The position numbers and the translations under genes were made by a program. From Desulfuromonadaceae bacterium (GTDB taxonomy: Bacteria > Desulfobacterota > Desulfuromonadia > Desulfuromonadales > Geopsychrobacteraceae), in contig WTCI01000317.1 of NCBI GenBank assembly GCA_013138655.1, positions 1 through 6,615 on the forward strand: 6,615 nucleotides of DNA, in the 5' to 3' direction. Within the stretch, counting starts at the first letter, position 1, and each line of letters starts with the position of its first letter. Of this stretch, positions 5,494 to 6,615 are shown piece by piece. The notes under the pieces are model-generated. The model worked only from the letters and a program-made list of their open reading frames with translations. It searched no databases and had not been told where the DNA came from.

Positions 5494-5587
5494 CTTTTTG
5501 CGAGTTACAGCAGGAGGCGGGACAGGGGTTACTGAATATCAGTAACCCCTGTTTTTTTTGACTAATGTTGATAGCGTCGCAAAAAGT
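5493..5587. repeat. 11-bp inverted repeat flanking the terminator
   Basis: ACTTTTTGCGA (5493-5503) recurs as its exact reverse complement TCGCAAAAAGT (5577-5587), 73 bp apart, on either side of the sensor-operon terminator. One arm begins at the last base of the heme-sensor stop codon, and the other lies just 3' of the proC stop. Each arm therefore presents the same sequence immediately downstream of its own gene, which suggests a shared 3'-end signal or a dispersed repeat rather than one stem. Confidence 0.55.
5522..5559 (+). terminator. Strong Rho-independent terminator of the sensor operon
   Basis: Perfect 13-bp arms ACAGGGGTTACTG (5522-5534) and CAGTAACCCCTGT (5540-5552) enclose a 5-nt loop (or 14 bp with a 3-nt loop). 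A run of eight T (5552-5559) follows. It lies 29 bp after the heme-sensor stop. On the minus strand the hairpin is followed by C/G-rich bases, so it should not act as an intrinsic terminator for the convergent proC. Confidence 0.95.
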
Positions 5588-5591
5588 CCGC

Positions 5592-6404
5592 TCAGTGACT
5601 CCCCAGCTCGCGAGAGCGGGCAGCGGCGGCGGAAACGGCTTCCATCAGGGTCGTCCGCAGCCCATTTTTCTCCAGGGTACTGACACCGGTAATCGCGGTA
5701 CCACCGGGAGAACAGACCCGATCACGCAAGATCGCCGGATGCTCACCGGTCTCGCGCACCATCAATGCTGCACCGACCACCGTCTGTACCGCCAGGGCAT
5801 GAGCAACATCGCGCCGCAAGCCTTCGCGCACCCCACCATCGGCCAGAGCCTCAATCACGGTGTAAATGTAGGCCGGCCCGGAACCGGACAGGCCGGTTGC
5901 CGCATCCATCTGCCGCTCATCGATAATCTGCACCTTGCCCACCGCTTCACACAACTGCTTGACCAGGGCCAGATCCTCTTTGCTCGAATGGTGTCCATGA
6001 CAGATGGCACTGGCTCCTTCACCGACCAGGGCAGGCGTATTCGGCATCACCCGGACAACCCGCGGTGACCCCTGGAAATACCCTTCAATGGTGGTTGACG
6101 AAACCCCGGCCAGAATCGAGACAATCAGCTTGTCATCGCGATAAGCCGGAGCAACCTCTTCAAGTACCTCAACAACAATCTGCGGTTTGATGGCCAGTAT
6201 GACAATCTCGCAACTTCGCATCAGCTCAAGATTATCGGTCGTCAATTCAATCCCATAGGTTTCCAGCAGATGTTCCCGGCGCAATTCGCTCGGTTCCGAC
6301 GCCATGATCCGCTCAAGGGGAAAACTGCTGGAGAGCAAACCCTTAATCATGGCCTCTGCCATGTTCCCGCCACCGATAAAACCGATTTTTTGCACATTGG
6401 TCAT
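5592..6404 (-). CDS. proC: Pyrroline-5-carboxylate reductase
   Basis: ProC reduces 1-pyrroline-5-carboxylate to L-proline with NAD(P)H, the last step of proline synthesis in the cytoplasm. The 270-residue product has the usual length. Residues 7-23 carry the Rossmann motif IGFIGGGNMAEAMIKGL. AIKPQ (71-75) and VRVMPNTPALVGEG (117-130) are the conserved cofactor and substrate loops. GLSGSGPAYIYTVIEALADG (171-190) and CSPGGTAITGVSTLE (231-245) form the P5CR C-terminal signature with the substrate-binding Ser/Thr residues. ATG at 6404 (complement) follows GAAAGGGA by about 6 nt, and no earlier in-frame start is needed. It is convergent with the heme-sensor operon and ends 32 bp from its T-run. 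No convincing promoter was found upstream; the region 6405-6615 is full of palindromes. The assignment is certain. Confidence 0.97.
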   Translation of the reverse strand: MTNVQKIGFIGGGNMAEAMIKGLLSSSFPLERIMASEPSELRREHLLETYGIELTTDNLELMRSCEIVILAIKPQIVVEVLEEVAPAYRDDKLIVSILAGVSSTTIEGYFQGSPRVVRVMPNTPALVGEGASAICHGHHSSKEDLALVKQLCEAVGKVQIIDERQMDAATGLSGSGPAYIYTVIEALADGGVREGLRRDVAHALAVQTVVGAALMVRETGEHPAILRDRVCSPGGTAITGVSTLEKNGLRTTLMEAVSAAAARSRELGSH

Positions 6405-6429
6405 CGCTGTTCCCTTTCAAATGCCTGGA

Positions 6430-6558
6430 GGGGACTGACCTCAGGCCTGTCCCTGGATAATCGGGAGACAGAAGGTGAATTCAGTCCCCAATGATCATTA
6501 TTTAGTTCCCGACTCGGAAACCTGTCAGTTCCCACCCGGAGTTTCCGGGTGGGAACTG
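6430..6558. repeat. Cluster of REP-like palindromes upstream of proC
   Basis: Three palindromes are packed into about 130 bp. GGGGACTGA (6430-6438) is inverted exactly at 6481-6489. An imperfect palindrome spans 6505-6521 (CCGA-C-TCGG core plus GTT/AAC arms). A perfect 15-bp stem, CAGTTCCCACCCGGA (6526-6540) with its complement 6544-6558, has a 3-nt loop. All share CAGTCCCC, TAGTTCCC or CAGTTCCC cores, so they look like copies of one repeat family. After the last stem there is only TTTA, too short for a typical terminator. Such clusters are common for REP/RAYT-type elements; no transposase gene is visible in the window. Confidence 0.6.
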
Positions 6559-6579
6559 TTTAGCACAGCATTGAAAAAA

Positions 6580-6615
6580 ATGCATCCGCAGAAGAGAAAA
6601 GCCGGTGCGATGTTA
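6580..6615 (+). CDS. Possible start of an ORF running off the right edge
   Basis: ATG 6580 opens a plus-strand frame of 12 codons (MHPQKRKAGAML) to the window end; an in-frame TTG at 6571 is an alternative start. No clear ribosome site precedes either, although the basic N-terminus is plausible for a membrane or exported protein. The evidence is too short to identify it, and it may not be coding. Confidence 0.15.
   Translation, partial: MHPQKRKAGAML

Noticed and set aside
5585..5600. Weak hairpin AGTC/GACT with five T as a proC terminator on the minus strand
   Set aside because: Only a 4-bp stem with an 8-nt loop and a short T-run; too weak to call.
5565..6068. 167-residue plus-strand ORF opposite proC
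   Set aside because: It is low-complexity (Gly/His/Gln/Arg) antisense of a complete proC.
6526..6562. Rho-independent terminator entering from outside the window
   Set aside because: The stem is strong, but only TTT follows on the plus strand and no T-run follows on the minus strand; the shared cores with neighbouring palindromes fit a repeat better.

Overview
The window looks like a chromosomal segment from a deltaproteobacterium of the Desulfuromonas/Geobacter/Pelobacter type (Desulfuromonadia). This placement is an inference from gene content. Supporting points are a membrane HAMP sensor with a periplasmic c-type heme site (CIWCH), a PilH-like single-domain response regulator beside a DUF4388-like protein, a stand-alone cyclic-nucleotide-binding protein coupled to an AI-2E-type permease, and moderate GC content. 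No rRNA, tRNA, CRISPR array or recognisable transposase gene is present.

Layout. (1) Positions 1-1334, minus strand: the first 444 codons of uvrC, cut by the left edge. (2) Positions 1335-1490: divergent intergenic region with a good -10 box facing right. (3) Positions 1491-3148, plus strand: a two-gene unit whose genes overlap by 4 bp, a cNMP-binding-domain protein without a DNA-binding domain followed by an AI-2E/PerM-type eight-helix permease. A 48-codon ORF (3151-3297) follows 2 bp later and may be a gene remnant. A Rho-independent terminator closes the unit (3319-3349). (4) Positions 3350-5493, plus strand: a promoter region with a sigma-70-type site and a possible sigma-54 site lying inside an inverted repeat. 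It is followed by three apparently co-transcribed genes: a PilH-like receiver, a DUF4388-like two-domain protein, and a heme-c/HAMP membrane sensor with no output domain. A structured 161-bp gap (4454-4614) separates the last two genes and may hold a frameshifted signal-peptide ORF. A strong terminator ends the unit (5522-5559). (5) Positions 5592-6404, minus strand: complete proC, convergent with the sensor operon. (6) Positions 6405-6615: upstream of proC, a cluster of palindromes (REP-like) and no confident gene.

How the parts may work together. uvrC (nucleotide excision repair) and proC (proline synthesis) are housekeeping genes. The two plus-strand units look regulatory. In the first, a cyclic-nucleotide sensor may control a permease. 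In the second, a periplasmic heme sensor, a receiver and a DUF4388-like protein could form a compact redox or ligand signalling module that must borrow a kinase and an output from elsewhere. Both proposals are inferences from domain content and gene spacing.
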